The notes beneath the pieces were generated by a model. It was given only the letters and a program-made list of their open reading frames with translations. It was not told the DNA's origin and ran no database searches. Below are positions 44,383 through 56,566 of a DNA stretch of 64,000 nucleotides, in pieces. The stretch is from Stenotrophomonas sp. UBA7346 (GTDB taxonomy: Bacteria > Pseudomonadota > Gammaproteobacteria > Xanthomonadales > Xanthomonadaceae): the NCBI GenBank assembly GCA_002471015.1, contig DKPB01000023.1:59341-123340 (forward strand), given 5' to 3'. Numbering within the stretch: the first letter of the stretch is position 1; every line of letters begins with the position of its first letter. A program made the position numbers and the translations under genes.

Positions 44383-45930
44383 TCAGCCCTGATCCGCAAC
44401 ATCAACGCCCGGCAGCTGCACCGCCAGGCCTGCCGTCAAGGCGCCAGCGCGCACCAATGCGGTGGCAGCAACCATGTCTGGATGGAAGTAGCGGTCATCC
44501 ACCAGGGCGGGCACCTGCGCACGCAGGGTGGAGCGGACCTGCTCCAGCGCTGGGCTCGAACGCAACGGCGCATGGAAGTCACAACCCTGGCCGGCGGCAA
44601 GCAGTTCAATGCCGATCACGTTGGCGGCGTTCTCGGCCATCGCAAGCAGACGACGTGCGCCATGCGCTGCCATCGACACATGATCTTCCTGGTTGGCCGA
44701 GGTCGGGATCGAATCGACGCTCGCCGGATAGGCGCGCTGCTTGTTCTCCGATACCAGTGCTGCCGCCGTCACCTGCGGAATCATGAAACCGGAGTTCAAT
44801 CCCGGCTTGGGAGTGAGGAATGCCGGCAGGCCGGACAAGGCAGGGTCCACCAGCATGGCGGTACGGCGTTCGCTGATCGAGCCTATCTCGCAGATCGCCA
44901 TCGCCAGCATGTCAGCGGCGAAGGCCACCGGCTCAGCGTGGAAATTGCCGCCGCTCAGTGCTTCGCCGGTGTCGGTGAACACCAGCGGATTGTCGGACAC
45001 GCCATTGGCTTCGATTTCCAAGGTAGTGGCAGCCTGGCGGATCACATCCAGCGCAGCACCCATCACCTGCGGCTGGCAGCGCAAGCAGTAGGGGTCCTGC
45101 ACGCGCACGTCGTTGTGACGGTGCGATTCGCGGATGGCCGAGCCCTGCATCAGTTCGCGCAATACCGCTGCCGTGGCAATCTGCCCGCGCTGGCCGCGGA
45201 TGCTGTGGATGCGCGGGTCGAACGGCGTGTCCGAGCCCTTGGCGGCTTCCACCGACAGCGCGCCGGTGACCAGCGCCGCCTGGAAAACGGTCTCGATCTC
45301 GAACAGGCCGGCCAAGGCATAGGCAGTGGAGTACTGGGTGCCGTTGAGCAAGGCCAGGCCCTCCTTGGCACCGAGCACCAGTGCCTGCAGCCCGGTCTGC
45401 TGCAATGCTGCTTCGGCCGGCATGCGCACGCCGGCAACGAAGGCTTCGCCCACGCCGATCATCACGCTGGCCAGATGCGAGAGCGGTGCCAGGTCGCCGG
45501 AGGCGCCGACCGAACCCTGGCAGGGCACCACCGGTACCACGTCCTTCTGCAGCATGGCTTCCAGCAGCGCCAAGGTTTCCGGGCGGATGCCCGATGCGCC
45601 CTGCGCCAGGCTGGTCAGCTTCAGCGCCATCATCAGCCGCACCACGTTGGCCGGCATCGGCTCGCCCACACCTGCAGCGTGGGACAGCACGATATTGCGC
45701 TGCAGGGTCTGCAGGTCCTCGCGTTCGATGCGCACGCTGGCCAGCTTGCCGAAGCCGGTGTTGATGCCATATACCGGCTCGCCCTTGGCGACGATGGCGT
45801 CCACCACCTGCGCACTGCGCACAACCGCTGCCTGTGCGGATTCATGCAGGCGCACGGCGGCGCCGCGGTAGATCTGCCGCCATTGTGCCAAAGGAACGTG
45901 GCCGGGGACGAGGGTCAAAGGGGTGTTCAT
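44383..45930 (-). CDS. hutH: Histidine ammonia-lyase
   Basis: A 515-residue first enzyme of histidine utilisation (histidine to urocanate and ammonia). The self-made MIO electrophile comes from Ala143-Ser144-Gly145 in GSVGASGDLAPL. YGINTGFGKLA and QEDHVSMAAHGARRL are the other active-site regions. The active site forms in a homotetramer. It is 23 bp downstream of hutI on the leftward operon. Confidence 0.97.
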   Translation of the reverse strand: MNTPLTLVPGHVPLAQWRQIYRGAAVRLHESAQAAVVRSAQVVDAIVAKGEPVYGINTGFGKLASVRIEREDLQTLQRNIVLSHAAGVGEPMPANVVRLMMALKLTSLAQGASGIRPETLALLEAMLQKDVVPVVPCQGSVGASGDLAPLSHLASVMIGVGEAFVAGVRMPAEAALQQTGLQALVLGAKEGLALLNGTQYSTAYALAGLFEIETVFQAALVTGALSVEAAKGSDTPFDPRIHSIRGQRGQIATAAVLRELMQGSAIRESHRHNDVRVQDPYCLRCQPQVMGAALDVIRQAATTLEIEANGVSDNPLVFTDTGEALSGGNFHAEPVAFAADMLAMAICEIGSISERRTAMLVDPALSGLPAFLTPKPGLNSGFMIPQVTAAALVSENKQRAYPASVDSIPTSANQEDHVSMAAHGARRLLAMAENAANVIGIELLAAGQGCDFHAPLRSSPALEQVRSTLRAQVPALVDDRYFHPDMVAATALVRAGALTAGLAVQLPGVDVADQG

Positions 45931-45953
45931 GAATGCTCCAGTGGTGCGTTGTT

Positions 45954-47159
45954 TCAGGCGGGTTGCCCGCGCCAGACGCGGGCATGCAGGGGGTTGAAGC
46001 CGATGCGGTAGACCAGATCGGCGGGTGCCTCGACGTCCCAGATGGCCAGGTCGCAGTCCTTGCCGGCGCTCAGGGTGCCCAGCCGGTCAGCGCGGCCAAG
46101 CGCGCGTGCGGCCTCGCGGGTGAAGCCGGCAATGCACTCGGCGACGGTCAGGCGGAACAGGGTGGCGCCCATGTTCATCGTCAGCAGCGGGCTGGTCAGC
46201 GGCGAGGTGCCAGGGTTGCAGTCGGTGGCCAGGGCGATCGGCACGCCGGCCTCGCGCAATTGCGGTACGGGCGGCAGCTGGGTCTCGCGGGTGAAGTAAT
46301 AGGCGCCCGGCAACAGCACGGCGACCGTTCCGGCCCTGTGCATCGCGGCGATGCCAGTCGCATCCAGGAACTCGATATGGTCCGCCGACAGCGCCCCGAA
46401 GTGCGCTGCCAACTCGGCGCCATGCTGGTTGGACAACTGTTCGGCATGGATCTTGATCGCCAGCCCATGCTGGCGCGCGGCCTCGAACACCTGCTGTGCC
46501 TGCGCGGTAGTGAAGGCGATGTTCTCGCAGAAGATATCGACCGCCTCGGCCAGCCCTTCGGCAGCGATCGCGGGGATCATCGCCGCGCACACTTCGTTGA
46601 TGTAGGCCTGGGCCTCGTGCCCCGGCGGTACGGCGTGTGCGCCCAGGAAGGTGGGCACCACTTCGACCTTGCGCAGCTCGCCAAGCTGGCGCGCCACGCG
46701 CAGCTGCTTGCGCTCGTCGGGCAGGTTCAGGCCGTAGCCGGATTTGATCTCGATGGTGGTGATGCCTTCGGCCAGCATCGCGTCCAGCCGTGGCAGGCTG
46801 GCGTTGGTCAGCGCGGCCTCGTCAGCAGCGCGGGTAGCCTTGACGGTGGAAACAATGCCGCCGCCGGCGCGGGCGATCTCCGCGTAACTCACGCCGCGCA
46901 GGCGCTGTTCGAACTCGCCCGCACGGTTGCCGGCATAGACCAGATGGGTATGGCAGTCGATCAGCCCCGGGCTGATCCAGCGACCAGCGCAGTCGATGTG
47001 CTGGTCAGCGGCAAGCGTGGGCGCGTTGGCGGCGCTGCCCACATGCACGATGCGGCCTTCATGTGCGGCGATGACGCCGTCGCGGACAATGCCCAGGCCG
47101 CCGCTGGGGTCGTCCAGGGTCATCAGATTGGCGTTGTGCCAAAGCGTGTCGCAGCGCAT
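45954..47159 (-). CDS. hutI: Imidazolonepropionase
   Basis: A 401-residue metal-dependent amidohydrolase, third step of the hut pathway (imidazolonepropionate to formiminoglutamate). IDCHTHLVYAGNRAGEFE gives the HxH metal motif, and YAEIARAGGGIVSTVKATRAA is typical of HutI. HAEQLSN and ATDCNPGTSPLTS carry the later His and Asp ligands. It is the first gene of the leftward operon; its start is 20 bp from the HutC palindrome. Confidence 0.96.
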   Translation of the reverse strand: MRCDTLWHNANLMTLDDPSGGLGIVRDGVIAAHEGRIVHVGSAANAPTLAADQHIDCAGRWISPGLIDCHTHLVYAGNRAGEFEQRLRGVSYAEIARAGGGIVSTVKATRAADEAALTNASLPRLDAMLAEGITTIEIKSGYGLNLPDERKQLRVARQLGELRKVEVVPTFLGAHAVPPGHEAQAYINEVCAAMIPAIAAEGLAEAVDIFCENIAFTTAQAQQVFEAARQHGLAIKIHAEQLSNQHGAELAAHFGALSADHIEFLDATGIAAMHRAGTVAVLLPGAYYFTRETQLPPVPQLREAGVPIALATDCNPGTSPLTSPLLTMNMGATLFRLTVAECIAGFTREAARALGRADRLGTLSAGKDCDLAIWDVEAPADLVYRIGFNPLHARVWRGQPA

Positions 47160-47178
47160 TGCCCCTCTCCATGCTTAT

Positions 47179-47190
47179 TTGTATATACAA
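47179..47190. promoter_or_regulatory. HutC operator between hutI and hutF
   Basis: TTGTATATACAA is a perfect 12-bp palindrome that fits the HutC consensus (TGTA-N2-TACA) known from Pseudomonas. It lies 20 bp before hutI and 27 bp before hutF, so one dimer can block both divergent promoters. Urocanate is the usual inducer. Confidence 0.85.
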
Positions 47191-47216
47191 TAACGATGAG
47201 AATCGGAGAGTGTCCA

Positions 47217-48590
47217 GTGACTACGAGCCAATCCACCCCAGAGCTCAGTTTCCACGCCACCCAGGCCTTGTTGCCGCAAGGCTGGGCACAGGATGTGCGC
47301 ATCGACAGTCGTGGTGGACGTATTACCGCCATCACTCCGGGCGTGGCCTGGGACGGCCAGGCGCAGCGTCTGGGATGTGTGGTCGCCGGCCTGGGCAACC
47401 TGCACAGCCATGCGTTCCAGCGGGCGATGGCCGGGCTCACTGAGGTGGGCGGGCGCTCCGGGGACAGCTTCTGGAGCTGGCGCGAGCTGATGTACCGGTT
47501 CCTGGACCGGTTGGATCCGGATACCTTCCAGGCCATTGCGGCGCAGGCATATATGGAAATGCTGGAAAGTGGATTTACCCGCGTCGGCGAGTTCCATTAC
47601 CTGCACCATGCCGAAGACGGCAGCCGTTACGCCAATCCGGCCGAGATGGCCAGCCGCGTTGCCGCAGCGGCCACCGAAACCGGGCTTGGCCTGACCCTGC
47701 TGCCCGTGTTCTATGCCCATAGCGACTTCGGCGGGGCTGCACCGGTGCCGGCGCAGCGTCGCTTCCTGCACGATCTGGATGGATTTGCGCGCCTGCTGGA
47801 AGACTGCGGCGAGGCCCTGGCCAAGATTCCCGATGCCGTCCTTGGGCTGGCACCGCACAGCCTGCGTGCGTGCACGCCGCAGCAGTTGCAGGCCCTGGTC
47901 GGCATGGCGGCGGGGCCGATCCATATCCATATCGCCGAGCAGACCCGCGAGGTCGACGCCTGCCTTGCCTGGAGCGGCCAGCGCCCGGTGCAGTGGCTGT
48001 ATGACCACGCCCCGGTCGATGCGCGCTGGTGCCTGGTGCATGCCACCCACGTGGATGCCCGTGAAGTACAACAGATGGCGGCCAGTGGTGCGGTGGTGGG
48101 CCTGTGCCCGATCACCGAGGCCAACCTGGGCGACGGTTTGTTCCCCATGCGCGATTACATGCAGGCCGGCGGACGCTTTGGCGTGGGTTCCGATTCCAAT
48201 GTCCTGATCGATGCGGCCGAGGAGCTGCGGCTGCTCGAATACGGCCAGCGGCTGCAGCTGCGCGGGCGCAACGTGTTGTCGCCAGGAGCCGTCTCCAGCG
48301 GCCGCTGGCTCTACCAGCAGGCCGTTGAAGGGGCCGCGCAGGCGCTGGGCGAGCAGGCGGGGTTGGCAGTTGGCGCGCCGCTGGATCTGCTGGAGCTGGA
48401 TGAACAGCACCCGGCAATGCTGGGCCGTGCCGGCGATGCCTTGCTTGACAGCTGGCTGTTTGCCGCACGTAATGGCGCCCTTCGTGGCGTCTGGCGCAAT
48501 GGCCGGCAACTGGTGCGCGATGGACGCCACGTGAACCGCGAGGCGATCACCGCGCGCTACCGTGCCGCGCTGGGCCGGATATTGGCCTGA
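47217..48590 (+). CDS. hutF: Formimidoylglutamate deiminase
   Basis: A 457-residue amidohydrolase that deaminates formiminoglutamate to N-formylglutamate, the substrate of HutG. GNLHSHAFQRAMAGL gives the HxH motif. YLHHAEDGSRYANP, IHIHIAEQTREVDAC, WCLVHATHVD and GVGSDSNVLIDAAEEL supply the other metal ligands and are typical of HutF. The GTG at 47217 is chosen because GGAGAG lies 6 bases upstream; an ATG at 47196 is in frame. It is followed by hutC. Confidence 0.94.
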   Translation: MTTSQSTPELSFHATQALLPQGWAQDVRIDSRGGRITAITPGVAWDGQAQRLGCVVAGLGNLHSHAFQRAMAGLTEVGGRSGDSFWSWRELMYRFLDRLDPDTFQAIAAQAYMEMLESGFTRVGEFHYLHHAEDGSRYANPAEMASRVAAAATETGLGLTLLPVFYAHSDFGGAAPVPAQRRFLHDLDGFARLLEDCGEALAKIPDAVLGLAPHSLRACTPQQLQALVGMAAGPIHIHIAEQTREVDACLAWSGQRPVQWLYDHAPVDARWCLVHATHVDAREVQQMAASGAVVGLCPITEANLGDGLFPMRDYMQAGGRFGVGSDSNVLIDAAEELRLLEYGQRLQLRGRNVLSPGAVSSGRWLYQQAVEGAAQALGEQAGLAVGAPLDLLELDEQHPAMLGRAGDALLDSWLFAARNGALRGVWRNGRQLVRDGRHVNREAITARYRAALGRILA

Positions 48591-48618
48591 CGCGCTGCAG
48601 CCCTTTCAGGAACCCCGA

Positions 48619-49347
48619 GTGAAGAGCAAGAAGGCTCCCACCCTCAATCACCGCATCCGCAGTGATATCGAAAGCCGCATCCTCAGTGGCGAATGGCAGC
48701 CCGGTTTCCGCATTCCGTTCGAGCACGAGCTGATGGAGCAGTACCACTGTTCGCGGATGACCGTGAACAAGGTACTGACCACGCTGGCCGAGAGCGGCAT
48801 GATCGAGCGCCGGCGTCGCGCGGGTTCGTTCGTTGCGCGGCAGCCGCCGCACCTGGAGCAGGTGGCGCTGGAGATCCCCGATATCGAGGTGGCGGTGACC
48901 GAGCGTGGGCATGCCTACATGTTTCAGTTGCTGGAGCGTGCGCTGCGCAAGCCCAAGGCCGGCGTAACCGAAGAGTTGGAGCTGGTGGGCGAGGGCAAGC
49001 TGTTGGCGATGCGCTGCCTGCATCTGGCCGATGGCAAGCCCTTGGCGCTGGAGCGCCGCCTGATCAACCCCGAGGCGGTGCCGGAAACGCTGGACGTGGA
49101 TTTCTCCACGCATGCCCCCGGCAGTTGGTTGCTGCAGAACGTGTCATGGACGCGCGGCCAGCATCGGATCAGCGCGGTGGCTGCCAATGCCGAAGAAGCG
49201 GCGCTGTTGAAAGTGCCGCTGGGCACGGCCTGCCTGGTGATCGATCGCCAGACCTGGCGCGGCGAGCTGTCCATCACCTGGGTGCGGCAGATGTTCCTGG
49301 GCGATGCCTATGACCTGATCGCGCGCTTCGCGCCAGGTGCCCGCTGA
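48619..49347 (+). CDS. hutC: Histidine utilisation repressor HutC
   Basis: A 242-residue GntR/HutC-type repressor. The winged helix-turn-helix is IPFEHELMEQYHCSRMTVNK, followed by LAESGMIERRRRAGSFVA, and the C-terminal UTRA domain (about residues 90-235) should bind urocanate. The start is GTG with CAGGAA upstream, 28 bp after hutF. It should bind the palindrome at 47179-47190 and so control both hut transcripts, including its own. Confidence 0.94.
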   Translation: MKSKKAPTLNHRIRSDIESRILSGEWQPGFRIPFEHELMEQYHCSRMTVNKVLTTLAESGMIERRRRAGSFVARQPPHLEQVALEIPDIEVAVTERGHAYMFQLLERALRKPKAGVTEELELVGEGKLLAMRCLHLADGKPLALERRLINPEAVPETLDVDFSTHAPGSWLLQNVSWTRGQHRISAVAANAEEAALLKVPLGTACLVIDRQTWRGELSITWVRQMFLGDAYDLIARFAPGAR

Positions 49348-49452
49348 CGCGGTAACAGGGGCATGAGCGCGAAGCCCTGGGAGGTCGATTGCCTAGGGAT
49401 TCCCGCAGAAACGCATCGTCGGCGTCGCGGCTTTTACCTGGCCTGTCGATAG

Positions 49453-49478
49453 AAAAACGCCCCTTGCGGGGCGTTTTT
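49453..49478. terminator. Bidirectional terminator between hutC and acnA
   Basis: AAAAACGCCCC-TTGC-GGGGCGTTTTT is a perfect 11-bp stem with A and T runs on both sides, so it can stop transcripts from hutC and acnA alike. Confidence 0.93.
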
Positions 49479-49480
49479 GG

Positions 49481-52246
<2,766 letters not shown>

Positions 52247-52439
52247 ACAGCTGACTCCTCTTAGTGCAGATGGCTTGCGGCGACGCCAGGGGCACCGCGC
52301 GGGCTTTCCAGAGCCATGGGCCCTGTCAGGTGAATGCCAGTCCGAGTATGGACGAAGCACCGGCCCCAGGGCGCATGGTTGCTGGCCCCAGTTTAGGCAA
52401 CGGCTTGTTGCGCGCATGTAACGGTGGCCGCCAACAGGT

Positions 52440-52601
52440 AGTGCCGAGCCATGCTCGGCAGGAGCTTTCCCAGCGCACCCTACATAGTGCCGAGCCATGC
52501 TCGGCAGGGGCTTTCCCAGCGGACCCATGTAGTGCCGAGCCATGCTCGGCAGGGGCTTTCCCAGCGCACCCCATGTAGTGCCGAGCCATGCTCGGCAGGG
52601 G
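52440..52601. repeat. Tandem SMAG palindromes, about 46-bp period
   Basis: Four plus-orientation units with palindrome cores starting at 52443, 52489, 52534 and 52580. The linkers are GGGGCTTTCCCAGCGSACCC-like. They are upstream of acnA, so the acnA promoter must lie in 52247-52439 or within the array. Confidence 0.9.
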
Positions 52602-52694
52602 CTGTACCGGTATTGCTTCAGCCGACCCATCGAACGGGTTCTGTAGGAGCGGCGTAAGCCGCGAAGCCCCGACTGCATCAGCCAGTCAAAAGCC

Positions 52695-52739
52695 ACCCCT
52701 CCCCAGCCCTCCCCTTGGCTGCGCCAAAGGGAGGGGGCG
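52695..52739 (+). repeat. CCCCTCCC...GGGAGGGG element, third copy
   Basis: Same element as the pair at 15737-15830: CCCCTCCCC-AG-CCCTCCCCTT, a GGCTGCGCC loop, then AAAGGGAGGGGGC. It lies between SMAG blocks. Confidence 0.65.
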
Positions 52740-52855
52740 TAGAGCCGAGCCATGCTCGGCTGAGGCCTTCCCTGTAGAGCCCCAGCCGAGCATGGCTCGG
52801 CTCTACAGGGCGGGCATTGCAGGGAAAGCCCCAGCCGAGCATGGCTCGGCACTAC
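52739..52855. repeat. Inverted SMAG palindromes
   Basis: One plus-orientation GTAGAGCCGAGCCATGCTCGG (52739-52761) faces two minus copies (52784-52806 and 52833-52855). The first two could pair as one longer hairpin. The 52856-52899 stretch shows nothing. Confidence 0.88.
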
Positions 52856-52899
52856 AGGTGAAGCGCGGCTGCACAGAGTTGGCCTGGGGTATGCCCGCC

Positions 52900-52926
52900 G
52901 AAGTATGTATAATTCGTACATACTTC
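52900..52926. promoter_or_regulatory. vapBC operator/promoter
   Basis: GAAGTATGTA (52900-52909) and TACATACTTC (52917-52926) are perfect 10-bp inverted arms. A TATAAT hexamer (52908-52913) overlaps the palindrome, so a bound VapBC complex would cover the -10 region. It ends 12 bp before vapB. Confidence 0.85.
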
Positions 52927-52938
52927 ATTGGAGGTCCC

Positions 52939-53172
52939 ATGGAAGCCACCGTAGCTGAACGCGGGCAGATCACCCTGCCCAAGGCCGTACGCGACGCCCT
53001 GGGCCTGACCAAGGGCACCCAGCTCAAGGTGGAGCTGGACGGCAGCCGCATCATCCTGCGCAAGAGCGTGGACGACGCCATTTCCCGTGCCCGCGGCAAG
53101 TTCGCACTGGACGGTTTCGACTCGGCCGAGCAGGCCGTGCGCACCGTCCGTGACGAGCCCGGCGAGGCATGA
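52939..53172 (+). CDS. vapB: VapB-type antitoxin, AbrB/SpoVT domain
   Basis: A 77-residue DNA-binding antitoxin. MEATVAERGQITLPKAVRDA is the swapped-hairpin AbrB fold, and GTQLKVELDGSRIILRKS completes it. The C-terminal tail (about residues 50-77) should wrap the toxin. GGAG precedes the ATG, and a strong palindrome covers the promoter. The stop overlaps the vapC start by four bases. Confidence 0.9.
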   Translation: MEATVAERGQITLPKAVRDALGLTKGTQLKVELDGSRIILRKSVDDAISRARGKFALDGFDSAEQAVRTVRDEPGEA

Positions 53173-53570
53173 TGATCGCCGTCGATTCCCCGGTCCTGAT
53201 CGAGCTGCTCAGCGACGGCCCACGTGCCGATGCGGTGGAAGCCTGCCTGCGGCAGGCGCTGGTCGGCGGGCGGGTGGTCCTCTGCGGTACCACCCTGGCC
53301 GAGATCTGCGCATCGTTACGCGGCGGTGCCGAGGTGCAGGAAGCCTTGGAAGAAATGGGCGTCCATTTCAATCCGCTGGAAGCCAAATCCGCGTTGCGTG
53401 CCGGCGAGATGCATCGCCGCCACCGGCAGCGCAGCGGCGATACCCGCCGCATCGACGATTTCATGGTGGGCGCGCATGCACTGCTGCAGTGCGACGGGCT
53501 GATCACCTGGAACGACACGTTTTATCGCGACTACTTCAAGGGCCTGAAGCTGATCGTGCCGCAAGCCTGA
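53169..53570 (+). CDS. vapC: VapC-type PIN-domain toxin
   Basis: A 133-residue PIN ribonuclease. The acidic residues are seen in IAVDSPVLIELL (Asp), TTLAEICASL (Glu), RRIDDFMVGAHAL (Asp) and ITWNDTFYRDYF (Asp), in the usual order. The first motif is DSP instead of the common DTN/DSS. Overlap with vapB (ATGA) ensures coupled synthesis. VapC toxins usually cut initiator tRNA or rRNA; the target here is not known. The pair lies between acnA and acnB, in the acnB direction. Confidence 0.88.
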   Translation: MMIAVDSPVLIELLSDGPRADAVEACLRQALVGGRVVLCGTTLAEICASLRGGAEVQEALEEMGVHFNPLEAKSALRAGEMHRRHRQRSGDTRRIDDFMVGAHALLQCDGLITWNDTFYRDYFKGLKLIVPQA

Positions 53571-53608
53571 GCCCATCCATTCTTTAACCGTTACACCCGG
53601 GAGTTGTC

Positions 53609-56200
53609 ATGTTGGAAGCCTACCGCCACCACGTAGCCGAGCGCGCCGCGCTTGGTATCCCGCCGTTGCCGCTGACTGCACAGCAGACAGCCGACGTCAT
53701 CGAGCTGCTGAAGAACCCGCCGGCAGGTGAGGCCGAGTTCCTGCTCGACCTGATCACCAACCGCGTGCCGGCCGGTGTCGATGACGCCGCCAAGGTCAAG
53801 GCTTCGTACCTGGCCGCCATTGCCTTCGGCAGCGAGAAGAACGCGCTGATCAGCCGTGCACGCGCCACCGAACTGCTGGGCACCATGCTCGGCGGCTACA
53901 ACGTCGCGCCGCTGATCCAGCTGCTGGACGACGCCGAAGTGGGCGCCATCGCCGCTGAAGGCCTGAAGCACACCCTGCTGGTGTTCGATGCATTCCACGA
54001 CGTGCAGGAAAAGGCCAAGGCCGGCAACGCCAATGCACAGGGCGTGCTGCAGAGCTGGGCCGATGCCGAGTGGTTCACCAGCAAGCCGGAAGTGCCGCAG
54101 AGCCTGACCATCACCGTGTTCAAGGTGCCGGGCGAAACCAATACCGACGACCTGTCGCCGGCACCGGACGCCACCACCCGCCCGGACATCCCGATGCACG
54201 CCCTGGCGATGCTGAAGAACAAGCGTCCGGACGCGCCGTTCGTGCCGGAAGAAGACGGCAAGCGTGGCCCGATCCAGGAAATCCTGTCGCTGAAGGAAAA
54301 GGGCAACCTGGTTGCCTACGTCGGCGACGTGGTCGGCACCGGTTCCAGCCGCAAGTCCGCCACCAACTCGGTGCTGTGGTTCACCGGTGAAGACATCCCC
54401 TTCATCCCGAACAAGCGCTTCGGCGGCGTGTGCCTGGGTTCCAAGATCGCCCCGATCTTCTACAACACCATGGAAGACGCCGGCGCACTGCCGATCGAGC
54501 TGGACGTGTCGAAGATGGAGCACGGCGATGTCGTCGAGCTGCGTCCGTACGACGGCAAGGCACTGAAGAACGGCGAAGTCATCGCTGAGTTCCAGGTTAA
54601 GAGCGACGTGCTGTTCGACGAAGTGCGCGCCGGTGGCCGCATTCCGCTGATCATCGGCCGTGGCCTGACCGCCAAGGCGCGTGAAGCGCTGGGCCTGCCG
54701 GTGACCGATCTGTTCCGCCTGCCGGTGCAGCCGGCCGATACCGGTAAGGGCTACTCGCTGGCGCAGAAGATGGTTGGTCGCGCCTGTGGCCTGCCGGAAG
54801 GGAAGGGCATGCGCCCGGGCACCTACTGCGAACCGAAGATGACCTCGGTGGGTTCGCAGGACACCACCGGTCCGATGACCCGCGACGAGCTGAAGGATCT
54901 GGCCTGCCTGGGCTTCTCGGCTGACCTGGTGATGCAGTCGTTCTGCCACACCGCGGCCTACCCGAAGCCGGTGGACGTCAAGACCCACCACACCCTGCCG
55001 GAGTTCATCTCCACCCGTGGCGGCGTCTCGCTGCGTCCGGGCGACGGTGTGATCCACAGCTGGCTCAATCGCATGCTGCTGCCGGACACCGTCGGCACCG
55101 GTGGTGACTCGCACACCCGTTTCCCGGTGGGCATCTCGTTCCCGGCCGGCTCGGGCCTGGTCGCCTTCGCTGCTGCCACCGGCGTCATGCCGCTGGACAT
55201 GCCGGAGTCGGTGCTGGTGCGCTTCAAGGGCAAGATGCAGCCGGGCGTGACCCTGCGTGACCTGGTCAACGCCATCCCGCTGTACGCGATCAAGGCCGGT
55301 CTGCTGACCGTTGCCAAGGCTGGCAAGAAGAACATCTTCTCTGGCCGCATCCTGGAAATCGAAGGTCTGCCGGACCTGAAGGTCGAGCAGGCGTTCGAAC
55401 TGTCCGATGCTTCGGCTGAGCGTTCGGCCGCTGGTTGCTCGGTGCATCTGAACAAGGAGCCGATCATTGAGTACCTGACCAGCAACATCACCCTGCTGAA
55501 GTGGATGATTGCCGAGGGTTACCAGGACGCCCGTTCGCTGGCGCGCCGCATCGAGAAGATGGAAGCATGGCTGGCCAACCCGGAACTGCTGCAGGGTGAT
55601 GCCGACGCCGAGTACGCTGCCGTCATCGAGATCGACCTGGCCGACATCCACGAGCCGATCGTGGCCTGCCCGAACGACCCGGACGACGTGAAGACCCTGT
55701 CCGAAGTGGCCGGTGCCAAGATCGACGAAGTGTTCATCGGTTCGTGCATGACCAACATCGGTCACTTCCGTGCTGCTGCCAAGCTGCTGGAAGGCAAGCG
55801 CGATATCCCGACCCGTCTGTGGGTGGCCCCGCCGACCAAGATGGACGCCTCGGAGCTGACCAAGGAAGGCGTGTACGGCACCTTCGGTTCTGCTGGCGCG
55901 CGCATGGAAATGCCGGGCTGCTCGCTGTGCATGGGCAACCAGGCACAGATCCGCGAAGGTTCCACCGCGATGTCGACCTCGACCCGCAACTTCCCGAACC
56001 GCCTGGGCCGCAACACCAACGTGTACCTGGGTTCGGCCGAACTGGCCGCGATCTGCTCGCGCCTGGGTCGCATCCCGACCAAGGAAGAGTACATGGCCGA
56101 CGTTGGCGTGCTGGATGCAGCCGGCAGCGAGATCTACCGCTACATGAACTTCGACCAGATCAGCGATTACAAAGACGTGGCCGATTCGGTCAATGCCTGA
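53609..56200 (+). CDS. acnB: Aconitate hydratase B
   Basis: An 863-residue housekeeping aconitase. The N-terminal HEAT-like domain (LEAYRHHVAERAALGIPPLP) is AcnB-specific. GRACGLPEGKGMRPGTYCEP, TSVGSQDTTGPMTRDELKDL, the DTVGTGGDSHTRFP segment, and the cluster cysteines in FIGSCMTNIGH and GCSLCMGNQAQ are all present. Length and start are normal. It is 38 bp after vapC, so the toxin-antitoxin transcript might read into it. Confidence 0.97.
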   Translation: MLEAYRHHVAERAALGIPPLPLTAQQTADVIELLKNPPAGEAEFLLDLITNRVPAGVDDAAKVKASYLAAIAFGSEKNALISRARATELLGTMLGGYNVAPLIQLLDDAEVGAIAAEGLKHTLLVFDAFHDVQEKAKAGNANAQGVLQSWADAEWFTSKPEVPQSLTITVFKVPGETNTDDLSPAPDATTRPDIPMHALAMLKNKRPDAPFVPEEDGKRGPIQEILSLKEKGNLVAYVGDVVGTGSSRKSATNSVLWFTGEDIPFIPNKRFGGVCLGSKIAPIFYNTMEDAGALPIELDVSKMEHGDVVELRPYDGKALKNGEVIAEFQVKSDVLFDEVRAGGRIPLIIGRGLTAKAREALGLPVTDLFRLPVQPADTGKGYSLAQKMVGRACGLPEGKGMRPGTYCEPKMTSVGSQDTTGPMTRDELKDLACLGFSADLVMQSFCHTAAYPKPVDVKTHHTLPEFISTRGGVSLRPGDGVIHSWLNRMLLPDTVGTGGDSHTRFPVGISFPAGSGLVAFAAATGVMPLDMPESVLVRFKGKMQPGVTLRDLVNAIPLYAIKAGLLTVAKAGKKNIFSGRILEIEGLPDLKVEQAFELSDASAERSAAGCSVHLNKEPIIEYLTSNITLLKWMIAEGYQDARSLARRIEKMEAWLANPELLQGDADAEYAAVIEIDLADIHEPIVACPNDPDDVKTLSEVAGAKIDEVFIGSCMTNIGHFRAAAKLLEGKRDIPTRLWVAPPTKMDASELTKEGVYGTFGSAGARMEMPGCSLCMGNQAQIREGSTAMSTSTRNFPNRLGRNTNVYLGSAELAAICSRLGRIPTKEEYMADVGVLDAAGSEIYRYMNFDQISDYKDVADSVNA

Positions 56201-56230
56201 GTGATAGTTGAGCGGTAACGCGTGAAAGAG

Positions 56231-56257
56231 AGCCCCGGCGCAAGCCGGGGTTTTTTC
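56231..56257 (+). terminator. Rho-independent terminator of acnB
   Basis: CCCCGGC-GCAA-GCCGGGG stem followed by TTTTTTCTTT, 31 bp after the acnB stop. Confidence 0.92.
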
Positions 56258-56566
56258 TTTGCAGCGCGCAGTGGCCCAGGTCGCGAAACGGAAGCTCCCG
56301 GTGGTAACGGGCTCAGCCGCAACCCATGTGAGTCGGTTTCGGAAAAGCCTGTTGCGGGATGTCTACCTGGGGCGCAGCGTTCGCCGCGCCTTTTCCAATG
56401 GCGATCTGATTTACAGAGGTAAGAACGACGACGTAAGCCAAATAGCCGAAGCTGCCGATAGTTGTTGTGCATGCCGCAATGCAGCTTTGTGCGCTTCGAA
56501 GGGGCGTGTTGCTGTGGAGCTGGGTGCTCCGTGGCTGCTGCCGTCTCTACGGTCGAGCGGGGAGGT

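Noticed and set aside
45933..47216. In-frame upstream extension of hutF
   Set aside because: The frame is open for more than 400 codons upstream, but it overlies hutI on the other strand and the HutC operator. HutF homology begins at 47217.
52247..52921. N-terminal extension of acnA through the repeats
   Set aside because: The open frame crosses SMAG palindromes and repeats their sequence as protein. The conserved AcnA start with GAGGAG is at 52246.
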